Shown piece after piece: positions 33,557-41,468 of a stretch of 64,000 bases of DNA (within the stretch, counting starts at the first letter, position 1; every line of letters begins with the position of its first letter). Location: positions 868,001 through 932,000 of the forward strand of contig JBKAHA010000001.1 in the NCBI GenBank assembly GCA_046290675.1, written 5' to 3'. This DNA is from Aureliella sp046290675. Lineage in GTDB: Bacteria > Planctomycetota > Planctomycetia > Pirellulales > Pirellulaceae. Both the position numbers and the translations under genes were made by a program. The notes under the pieces were generated by a model. The model worked only from the letters and a program-made list of their open reading frames with translations. It was not told where the DNA came from and did no database searches.

Positions 33557-34165
33557 TTATGCGTTGTTTGACTGCTCAAGGGATCGCAGACCACCTTCCG
33601 CTGATTTCACCTCGCTTTGTCGAGGTTGTCTTACCGAATCAATCGCTTTCCAAAGCTCTTGGATTTCGCAGAGTACCCGCTGCTCGCCGTCTGCTTCCGC
33701 GCCAAACGTCTCGGCACTCTCTTCCGCGTCCTGGATTTCTTCTCCACGAGCCTGACCCTGGACCAGTTCGATCAAAGCATTGATGTCCGTCACCAACTCG
33801 CCGTGAATATCGTTGTCACGCACCTTCAACAGTTCAACTTTTTCGCCTTGCTGCAGTTGCCGGATGATTTGCTGGATGCGTGGAATCGGCCCGAAGATTC
33901 GATTTGAGGCCTTCAACAAGTCGTAGACAAAGACTGGCCCCAGGCATACCAGTGTCAGAAGCACTGGCGCGAATGTTCTCGCGGAAGTGAGTAGATTCTC
34001 ATCGAGGGAAGCGAACGGATTAGAGCAAAACTGAATGCCCCCAGAGATGAGGAATGCCACCAATGTGAAAACCGTCCAGTGGATGATGGCTTTGCGAACC
34101 ATGATGCCATCGGTAGCAAAATTGGCGATCAGTTTGGTTCGTCTGTTTGCTGTGCTCTTGCTCAT
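33557..34165 (-). CDS. two-helix membrane protein with HAMP-like domain
   Basis: A protein of 202 residues from ATG 34165, which has GGAG about 11 bases upstream. Two transmembrane segments (AIIHWTVFTLVAFLISGG and TFAPVLLTLVCLGPVFVYDL) flank a very short loop. The following stretch, NRIFGPIPRIQQIIRQLQQG to TDINALIE, has the proline and heptad pattern of a HAMP linker, here with no kinase, cyclase or chemoreceptor output domain. The rest is an acidic, probably coiled-coil tail. It is the first gene of the minus-strand unit and lies 54 bases before the preferred TadE-like start at 33502 (21 bases if TTG 33535 is used). A signal-relay or assembly role for the Tad-like proteins is only inferred. 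Confidence 0.72.
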   Translation of the reverse strand: MSKSTANRRTKLIANFATDGIMVRKAIIHWTVFTLVAFLISGGIQFCSNPFASLDENLLTSARTFAPVLLTLVCLGPVFVYDLLKASNRIFGPIPRIQQIIRQLQQGEKVELLKVRDNDIHGELVTDINALIELVQGQARGEEIQDAEESAETFGAEADGEQRVLCEIQELWKAIDSVRQPRQSEVKSAEGGLRSLEQSNNA

Positions 34166-34546
34166 ACGTTGTCGCTCCAGTGATGGATTGGAATGCGACA
34201 AACCGTAAGTCACCGTAATCGTTTCAGCCAACAAACAATGAAGAAATTACGTTGGTCACTCGTAAACTCGGCTAGAGATGCCGGTGGTAGGGCTTGTAAG
34301 CAGCATTTAACGCCAAGAATGCGTCTTCTACCATCACGCGATTCGCATTGCCAAAGTCTGATCCCCAAACTTGCAAGTACTCATAGTGCTCCGCTAAGAG
34401 AATCCGCGCTGGTTACATCAGCAACTTCTCTCTGGGAAACCACGCCGGGACATCTGCGTCGTATACAAGACGCTGCCATTGGCCAAGCTGTTGGCAAAGG
34501 GGGAGCTGTTTTATGCGTCGTGCAATACTCGGGCTCGGCGAAGTTT
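34166..34546. other. intergenic region, no gene seen
   Basis: About 380 bases between the end of the DUF1501 gene and the start of the HAMP-like gene, both on the minus strand. It probably holds the promoter of the Tad-like unit. No clear promoter box or terminator was found; the + strand frame crossing it mostly overlaps the DUF1501 gene and is spurious. Confidence 0.45.
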
Positions 34547-35884
34547 TTAGGTGAAAAGACAACCGATGGGAGAGCCACCATCCGTAATGGGTACAGGCCG
34601 ATCGCCGTCCAACAGGTTCTGGTAGGGATCAATTTGAAGTGCGGCAAAGATCGTCGCAAACATATCAGGAACCGAAACAGCGCCTTCGAGAGACTTTTCG
34701 GCTCTTTCATCACTGACACCGTAGGCACCACAATGCCGCAGGCCTCCGCCAGCAAGGACAGTGCTAAAGTTGCCTGAGTGATGACCTCGACCGCCGCCGG
34801 CGTCGAAATCAGCCGGCCGCCCAAACTCGGTATTGATCACGATCAGTGTCTTGTCCAACATCGATTTGCTTTCGAGATCATCCATAAATGCGCCGATAGC
34901 CGTGTCCAATTCCTGGATAAGCAAGTGCTGGTTCAATTGACCTTCCTTGTGGGTATCCCAGCCAGTTCCATTGCGGAAGTTCATGTTGTGGGATACTTCT
35001 GCGAACCGCACTCCTGATTCGAACAGCCGTCGCGTTACCAAAAGTCGCTGTCCAAATTCACTGCCGTAGCTGTCTCGCAGCGTTCCCTGCTCCTGCGTCA
35101 GATCGAAGTTCCGCATAAACTCCGGGCCAGTAAGCCGTTGACTCTCCGCAATGGCCGCATCGTACTCACGAGCAAGGGGGGAATCCGCCAAGTGGTCCAT
35201 CGCAGCGGCTCGCGTTGTTGCCTGCAACTGCTCGCGTCGACGTTGCCGGCTGCTACCGATTCCCTTCGGACGCGAAAAGCCGACGGGGCCACTCTTCAGA
35301 TCCGTCAAATACACGTAGCCACCTTTTTGCCCAAGGAAACCTGGGCCGCGCGTCAAATTCGGATAGCCAATCAACACGTAGGCTGGCACATGCTCGGCGG
35401 CCGCACCACGCTGATGAGCGACAATAGAACCAAGTGATGGATACTGGACCGTTCCGCTCGTCTCCCGCCCTGTGTGCATCCGATTGGTGGCAGCAGCGTG
35501 TTCGTCAACGACATCATGATGCACACATCGGAGTGCCGTAACGCGTTCCATCCGTCGAGCCATTTGGCTCAGGTGCTCACACACCTGCACGCCAGGAACC
35601 GCCGTCTCAATCGCCGGGTAATAGCCTCCCGGTTTCCTTGCCTTGGCATCTCCCATGGGCTTCGGATCGAAGGTATCAATCTGCGCCATCCCGCCGCCCA
35701 ACCAAATCATCAAACAATGCTCGGCTTTTCCAAAGGGCGTTTTTGTTTCTGCGTCGTCAACAGGATCGGCAGCCCTTGCCATCTTGGCAGCGATACCATT
35801 GAATCCAAGGCCCACTACACCAGCGCCAGCCAGGCCTGCCGTCGCTGCGTGGCTTAGCTGGGTTAGAAAGGGACGTCGTTTCAT
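34547..35884 (-). CDS. DUF1501 family exported protein
   Basis: A protein of 445 residues, ATG 35884 with GAAGAG about 8 bases upstream. The N-terminus MKRRPFLTQLSHAAT has a twin-arginine-like start followed by a hydrophobic stretch, consistent with Tat export. DUF1501 landmarks: CLMIWLGGGMAQIDTFDPKP, then SLGSIVAHQRG and VINTEFGRPADFDAGGGRGH. It follows the large PSD gene after 48 bases on the same strand and is surely in the same operon. It is the second DUF1501 gene of the window and clearly divergent from the one at 11699. Enzymatic substrate unknown. Confidence 0.88.
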   Translation of the reverse strand: MKRRPFLTQLSHAATAGLAGAGVVGLGFNGIAAKMARAADPVDDAETKTPFGKAEHCLMIWLGGGMAQIDTFDPKPMGDAKARKPGGYYPAIETAVPGVQVCEHLSQMARRMERVTALRCVHHDVVDEHAAATNRMHTGRETSGTVQYPSLGSIVAHQRGAAAEHVPAYVLIGYPNLTRGPGFLGQKGGYVYLTDLKSGPVGFSRPKGIGSSRQRRREQLQATTRAAAMDHLADSPLAREYDAAIAESQRLTGPEFMRNFDLTQEQGTLRDSYGSEFGQRLLVTRRLFESGVRFAEVSHNMNFRNGTGWDTHKEGQLNQHLLIQELDTAIGAFMDDLESKSMLDKTLIVINTEFGRPADFDAGGGRGHHSGNFSTVLAGGGLRHCGAYGVSDERAEKSLEGAVSVPDMFATIFAALQIDPYQNLLDGDRPVPITDGGSPIGCLFT

Positions 35885-35932
35885 GATGCAACTCTTCGTT
35901 TATTGCTCTCGAGATTCCAACACGCGCCAGCC

Positions 35933-38900
35933 TCAACGCAACACGATCATTTCGGGTGAATTCAACAGAGCCCAAACCAAATCTTCTGCTCTCTCTCGCC
36001 AATCTGGATCGAGCCTGGGCGTTGGCGGTTCTCCCTGCTTCGCAAGTTCCTGTTGAAGGATCTTGATTTGATTGGCTTCTGGGAGCAAATGATTGGACCA
36101 GCTGACGTACGGGAACTTGGCAATCCTTGCGGGCGGTAGCTGCTCCTGCTGATCAGGATCGACAGCAATCAAACGCTCGGCAAACCCTGGCCGCAATAAG
36201 CCGGTAAACGTCTGCAGTTCCCGTTCCGTCGGTCGACGAGTCAACATCATCAGATACACGTCGCGAACGAACGAATCCACACTTTGTGCATCGATCGCAA
36301 GCTGGGTCACGCCAGATTTTGAACTCAACCGCGTAACCCAAGTTCCCACCGCTCCATTCGCCAAAGCCCCCGGTTGCACTAGATTCGGGGCGTCATCCCT
36401 TAGGCTTAGCGGCTCGGGTCGCGAATCACGCCATCCGAAGGCCTGCAACACATCAGTGACCGCCTGACTGCGTGGCAAGGCCAGGCTCGGACGATCACGT
36501 TCATTGGCCAAAGTCGTGAACTCCCAAGCCCTTTTTGGGAATCCGAAGTTGAAAAACCAATCGGCCTTGTGTGTGCCTTCCAAATCCAACGTCAGCATTT
36601 CGGTATGGATTTCATTCCCAGTCGCTGCAAATGCGGAATCGACAATTTGCTCCGCCGTCAGCCGCCTTGGTCGCCGTCCTGCAAAAAGCTTCTGAGCAGC
36701 CTCATCTGAAGAAACCGAACGAGCGTAGATCTCTGTATTCAGAAGGATTTCCGCAAATCTGCGTTGATCAAATCGACATTCGATCAGGAGCTCACCGAGT
36801 TTGCCAAGCAGCTCCGAGTTGGTTGTTTCGCCGGCGTACCAGTCGTTCGCTTTTGAAACCACGCCGGTGCCCATTAGCCGAGTCCAGATCCGGTTCGCCA
36901 TGACTTCAGCGAAACGCCGTGACGAGGTAATCTGAAACGCCGCCGTCTCGCGAGTGTCGCCCCGATCGCGCAACAATCCAAAATCACTCATATCATCGAG
37001 CCAGTCGGAAGACTTCGACCGCGATGTCGCTTCCTCTGTCGACAACAGACGTTCCGGCCAATTTGCTTCGACCTGCGTCCCGGGTTTGAGCGTGGCTTTA
37101 ATAAGTGACTGTCGGGTCTGCTTAGCAAAAAAAGCCGCTGGCACCGCGCTGGTCTCCGGCAACTCAATCGCGGACCGCTCCATCATCGCGGCTAATTCAA
37201 ACAAGTCTGATTGTTTCCAAGGGTGATATGGTGCGTCGTGGCACCTGGCGCATTTCAACTCGACGCCAAGAAAAGCGCTGGCAACAACATTCGCCTTTGC
37301 CGCCATCGGAACATCGTTTAGCGACGCCTCCTCAAAACCTGCCGCGCCGCCGTACCACTTGCTACCTCGCATCATCATCAATTCGGTTGCGAATCGATCG
37401 AGAGGCTTATTGTCTACCAATGCGTCGTGAATCCAGTAGCGAAACGGCCCTGTATTGTTGAGCTTGGGTTTCAGGAGGTTCGGATTCTCTGCCAATACGT
37501 CTTGCCAATACCCAGTCCAATTGTCAGCCCAGCGGTCGTCTGATACGAAGCGTTGCACGGCATTCGCCCGACGATGCCTCGACTTGTCGTCCAGGTACTC
37601 CTGAATTTCAGCCAAGGTGGGCGGTACGCCTACTGTGTCGATCGCCAATCGTCTTAGGAACGTCAAATCGTCTACGGCACCAGCCACTTCAATCGGCTGA
37701 AGCTCAGGCTCGACAATCACTGCACCTTCGTCAATCCACTCCGCAATCGCCGTAAGCTCGTCCGCGTCGAGCCCATCTCCCTCTGGCGGCATTCGATAGT
37801 CATCTTTGTCAGCGGTTACTAGTTGCCACAGGTGGCTCGCATCTCGGTCCCCAGGGACAATTGCCGGCGTCTCAGAGTCTCCGCCCGCCCGCAAGTTTTC
37901 CGAATCGAAAATAGCCAACCCGCCTTCTCGTCTTCCCGCCTCTCCAGGCTGACCACCATGACAACGGCCGCAATGCTTTGACAAGACTGGTGCGACATGC
38001 TTTAGATAGTGACTCCTTGATGCTTCGGACGCTCCTTTAGCCTTGATCGTTTTTCCGACAGTGTCGCTCTTTCTTTGAGGGCCCATTCGATCTTGTGACA
38101 GCCTTTGATTGTGCCGTTCAATCGCCGAATGGATTAACTCGTCTATATGCCGACTACCGCGTTCCACGAGTTGATTCAACGCCGAATCGGAGCCTGAACC
38201 TGAGCCCGCAATTGGATTGTCATTGGAATGCTGAATTCGAAGGAGATCCATCGCGTAACGATGGCGGCTATCCCAGTATGCCTTTTGACGGTCGCCTGAT
38301 TGCACCCGATTCTGACGATTCAGACGCCCGAGTTCGACTTGCTCTTGCTTGTAAAATTGTGCCCAACCAATCTCGTCTAACGAAAACGCTTCGTCCCCGC
38401 CTAGCAACGTAAACATCTCTCCGGGTCGGGCGATTGCCACGCAGGTTTCGCCAACGCGCATGACATACTTTTCCGAACCGACATTGAAATCAAAGCGGAC
38501 CTCATGCTCACCGCCCTTCGACTCGAATGCCACGACCTTCTCGTGATCATTCATGTAATGAGGCCGCATCCCCCGGATTGGCACGTCAGGAATCGGTTCT
38601 ACGGGGTGGTGTGCATCGCCTCGCCCATGTTGCTTCGGCGTCGAGGCAATTTCGACACCATCGATGACTAACCTCGACAGTCCGCGTGAGCGAACTAAGA
38701 ATCGGTATTCGCCTGGCTCAAGTTCGATACGCTTCCAAGCACGAACTAGCAAGGTGCCCCGCCCTGGTGACGCCCAATCATCAATCACTCCATAGTCGTC
38801 GTAGTTGTTTGGGATTTCAGTGAACGCCATTGCCGGAGCGTCAAACCTCATTCGAGGTGACGTCTCCAATGGGAAGCGATCGTAGGCTCCATGCGGCCCG

Positions 38901-39823
38901 AACATCTCAACTAAAACGCGGTCCTCAAGGTTGAAATCGGGTTTGATTAAAGGGGGTTCAATTCGGACAAAGCCGGACGCCAGCTTCTTCGCATCGAGCA
39001 GCCGCCGGTGCATCTTCAGACCAACCAACCGACCGTCTAGCGAGTTGGAGCGACTACCTTGCATCGAGGAACCAATCCAGATCTCGTCATCGTCAACCAC
39101 TGGAGGCCGAGTCGTTGGTCCGCCCATATCCCAGTTGCCAGATGAGATTTGACCATCCACCGTGGCTACGGCGCTCGTTGGATCACCAAAGCGATATGAA
39201 AACGACACGCGATGCCACGCGTCATCAACTGAGAATCCGACTTTGGAAGTCCACCGGTGCCAATCGCCTGCATCGTTTGAATTGCCCGAATCGGATTCCT
39301 CCGAGTCCGCTGCGTCTGTAGCCGGGCGACTGCGGAACAAAAAATTGACGCAAGCGCGGCCATCTACTTTCCGAATGCGAAACGCCCAGTTCTGATTTCG
39401 ACTGAGCGGTCCACTCGATTTCGTTCGTCCTTTACCAATCAGATAAGCATGCTGAGACAACGAATTGAGTTGGACCCAGGCTTCGAACGTCACCTCATCG
39501 TCGTTATCAAGATCAAAGAATGAATTCGCCCCTCCATCTTGCCGACTCAAATACGCTTGCTTGGTGAACTTGAATGCCACGGCTGCGCCGTCATAGCCCG
39601 GATAGACAATTCGGCTTGGGCCTTTTGATTTAGAGATACTTCCTTCAGTTGCCTCGACGTGTTTCCAGGTCTCGCCGAGGTTACCCAAATCGAACTCCCG
39701 ACAATTTGTCGAAGCCAACTCATCGGCAGCTAGGGGTCCTAAGCAGAGTGAAAGTCCTAGCAGGACAACGGTTCCTGCCAGCACGCGAGGCTGCATTCTG
39801 GTCCTTGGCGGTGTCAGAACCAT
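35933..39823 (-). CDS. LamG-PSCyt1-DUF1549-DUF1553 planctomycete cytochrome protein
   Basis: A protein of 1,296 residues; ATG 39823 has CGGAGAG 7 bases upstream. A signal peptide (LAGTVVLLGLSLCLGPLAADE) is followed by a LamG/concanavalin-like domain (about residues 35-285, with EVTFEAWVQLNSLSQ), a second beta-rich region (about 340-480), then PSCyt1 with a haem-binding CGRCH near residue 613. DUF1549/PSCyt2 follows (about 717-920, CARCHDAPYHPW), then DUF1553/PSD1 (about 985-1230). This is the most elaborate of the three PSD proteins here. The CxxCH motifs predict c-type haem in the periplasm; the redox role is not established for the family. Co-transcribed with the DUF1501 gene downstream. 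Confidence 0.9.
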   Translation of the reverse strand: MVLTPPRTRMQPRVLAGTVVLLGLSLCLGPLAADELASTNCREFDLGNLGETWKHVEATEGSISKSKGPSRIVYPGYDGAAVAFKFTKQAYLSRQDGGANSFFDLDNDDEVTFEAWVQLNSLSQHAYLIGKGRTKSSGPLSRNQNWAFRIRKVDGRACVNFLFRSRPATDAADSEESDSGNSNDAGDWHRWTSKVGFSVDDAWHRVSFSYRFGDPTSAVATVDGQISSGNWDMGGPTTRPPVVDDDEIWIGSSMQGSRSNSLDGRLVGLKMHRRLLDAKKLASGFVRIEPPLIKPDFNLEDRVLVEMFGPHGAYDRFPLETSPRMRFDAPAMAFTEIPNNYDDYGVIDDWASPGRGTLLVRAWKRIELEPGEYRFLVRSRGLSRLVIDGVEIASTPKQHGRGDAHHPVEPIPDVPIRGMRPHYMNDHEKVVAFESKGGEHEVRFDFNVGSEKYVMRVGETCVAIARPGEMFTLLGGDEAFSLDEIGWAQFYKQEQVELGRLNRQNRVQSGDRQKAYWDSRHRYAMDLLRIQHSNDNPIAGSGSGSDSALNQLVERGSRHIDELIHSAIERHNQRLSQDRMGPQRKSDTVGKTIKAKGASEASRSHYLKHVAPVLSKHCGRCHGGQPGEAGRREGGLAIFDSENLRAGGDSETPAIVPGDRDASHLWQLVTADKDDYRMPPEGDGLDADELTAIAEWIDEGAVIVEPELQPIEVAGAVDDLTFLRRLAIDTVGVPPTLAEIQEYLDDKSRHRRANAVQRFVSDDRWADNWTGYWQDVLAENPNLLKPKLNNTGPFRYWIHDALVDNKPLDRFATELMMMRGSKWYGGAAGFEEASLNDVPMAAKANVVASAFLGVELKCARCHDAPYHPWKQSDLFELAAMMERSAIELPETSAVPAAFFAKQTRQSLIKATLKPGTQVEANWPERLLSTEEATSRSKSSDWLDDMSDFGLLRDRGDTRETAAFQITSSRRFAEVMANRIWTRLMGTGVVSKANDWYAGETTNSELLGKLGELLIECRFDQRRFAEILLNTEIYARSVSSDEAAQKLFAGRRPRRLTAEQIVDSAFAATGNEIHTEMLTLDLEGTHKADWFFNFGFPKRAWEFTTLANERDRPSLALPRSQAVTDVLQAFGWRDSRPEPLSLRDDAPNLVQPGALANGAVGTWVTRLSSKSGVTQLAIDAQSVDSFVRDVYLMMLTRRPTERELQTFTGLLRPGFAERLIAVDPDQQEQLPPARIAKFPYVSWSNHLLPEANQIKILQQELAKQGEPPTPRLDPDWRERAEDLVWALLNSPEMIVLR

Positions 39824-40221
39824 GATCGGCTCTCCGGACGATTGATAGGGAGTTCAACGGCGGTGAGCAGATTGCATCGCCGTTGAATTGGGCAGGGTTC
39901 GGCTGGTGAGGGTGCGGCAGAGGAAAAAAAAGCGTCGACCGAAGTTCTACGGACAACCGAATCGTTCCATTGTTGCAGGTTTTGAGGGCCAATTCATGTT
40001 TTTTGGGCTCGAATCCATGCTTGAAACTAAAACAACTAAACGGCTCGGGGTGGTCGGGCTACGCTTTCCTCTGAAGACGGCTGGCAGTGCGGTCCACTTG
40101 CCAGTGATTGCTTCTTGACAGCGTCGACCAGCAATGGGCATCATTGCCCTACCGTCGCCCCAAATAAAGGGACCGGTGAGGGACGACGGAGGCACGGCGG
40201 TCGAGCCGAAATCGATGGGCA
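39824..40221. other. divergent intergenic region, no gene seen
   Basis: About 400 bases between the divergent PSD operon and the flippase-like gene. It must contain both promoters. A TTGACA occurs near 40116 but has no convincing partner box. Short frames in it have no support. Confidence 0.45.
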
Positions 40222-41262
40222 ATGGAAGACCGAAGTCCCAACGGCCCCAAGACTCTACATGAAGCCACAACATTGCAGCGACTTGCTTTGAACGCCCTGA
40301 AAGTCCTGATACCAATCGGGATTTTCTCGTACCTCCTTTGGTCAGTAGCCCCAGAGGACTATCGGGCATTCCTGAACGAAGACAAGCGCTGGGGGCTCAT
40401 TGCTCTGGCTCAGGTACTGGCAATCTGCGCCATCTTGATCAGTTTTTTTCGTTGGTACGTTTTAGTCCGCGCCTTCGACATTGCATTCACGTACCGCGAG
40501 GCGTTGCGGCTGGGATTCTTGGGCTACCTCCTGAACTTCGTTTCGTTCGGCAGCGTGGGCGGAGATCTGTTTAAGGCAATCCTGGTCGCGAAGGACAAAC
40601 CCGATCGGCGACCAGAAGCCATCGCTTCAGTGCTCTTCGACAGAGCTCTTGGCTTACTGGGTCTATTGTTGTTGGCCTGGCTCTGTCTAAGCCTTGCCGC
40701 AACGGAAACACTGGCACCGACATTGGTCGCAATTCGTAATGCTGCGGGGATCATCGCCGCTCTTTCAATCGCGGGGTTGATGGTAGCGATATTCGCCGGT
40801 GCCTGGTTTGATCGTATCGTTGGCCAAGTGCAAAAGCTACGTGTTGTTGGTGAGCCGATCGCCCGCATGGCTTTGGCTGTCCGCCTGCTGCGTAAACGTC
40901 CCCAAGTCTTACTTTTGCTCGGCACCTGCTCCATCGGTGTTCACGCGTTACTTGCGACCACCGTGTTCGTAATCTCCAAAGGCGTCTACGAAGACCACCC
41001 AACACTAGCCGAACACATGATGGTTGTCCCGCCCGCGATGGCTGCCGGGACACTGCCCTTGGCCCCAGGGGGAATTGGCTACCAAGAAGGAGCTTTGGCT
41101 GGTCTCTTTAGGCTACTACCTGACTTGCCCGGGCGATTTTCTGGCATCCTCGTGGCCACGATCTACCGCCTCATCACGCTTACCATCGCAGGAATCGGTC
41201 TCGTCATCTACTTCTTTAGTCGCGATCGGGAATTGACAGGAGATACTGGCCAAGACGATTGA
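40222..41262 (+). CDS. lysylphosphatidylglycerol-synthase-TM-like (UPF0104) membrane protein
   Basis: A protein of 346 residues with about eight to nine transmembrane helices. The family pattern of the flippase-like domain is present: REALRLGFLGYLLNFVSFGS followed by VGGDLFKAILVAKDK and VLFDRALGLLGLLLLA, and near the C-terminus PLAPGGIGYQEGALAGL. This domain occurs alone or fused to the MprF catalytic domain, where it moves lipids between membrane leaflets; no such catalytic domain is present here. A lipid or lipid-linked substrate is likely but not identifiable. The ATG at 40222 lacks a strong ribosome-binding site. Confidence 0.85.
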   Translation: MEDRSPNGPKTLHEATTLQRLALNALKVLIPIGIFSYLLWSVAPEDYRAFLNEDKRWGLIALAQVLAICAILISFFRWYVLVRAFDIAFTYREALRLGFLGYLLNFVSFGSVGGDLFKAILVAKDKPDRRPEAIASVLFDRALGLLGLLLLAWLCLSLAATETLAPTLVAIRNAAGIIAALSIAGLMVAIFAGAWFDRIVGQVQKLRVVGEPIARMALAVRLLRKRPQVLLLLGTCSIGVHALLATTVFVISKGVYEDHPTLAEHMMVVPPAMAAGTLPLAPGGIGYQEGALAGLFRLLPDLPGRFSGILVATIYRLITLTIAGIGLVIYFFSRDRELTGDTGQDD

Positions 41263-41468
41263 TCGACGAATCGACTACAATGGACTGTCTATGGCCTGCA
41301 GGTATTCTCACTCCTTCCTACCAGACGTGGACTAACAAACCAGTCCTCGCGTTCGATACAAGAACTTGTTGGCAGCCACTCCCACCGAAGCTTTCCCCTC
41401 CTTCCGATCAAAAGCAGACTCGGCGAAACCTTGCGTTCCGCCAGAGGTCGCATTCGAAATCACCGCAC

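Noticed and set aside
34193..34777. Plus-strand frame of 194 codons
   Set aside because: Mostly antisense to the 3' end of the DUF1501 gene, with no domain signal.
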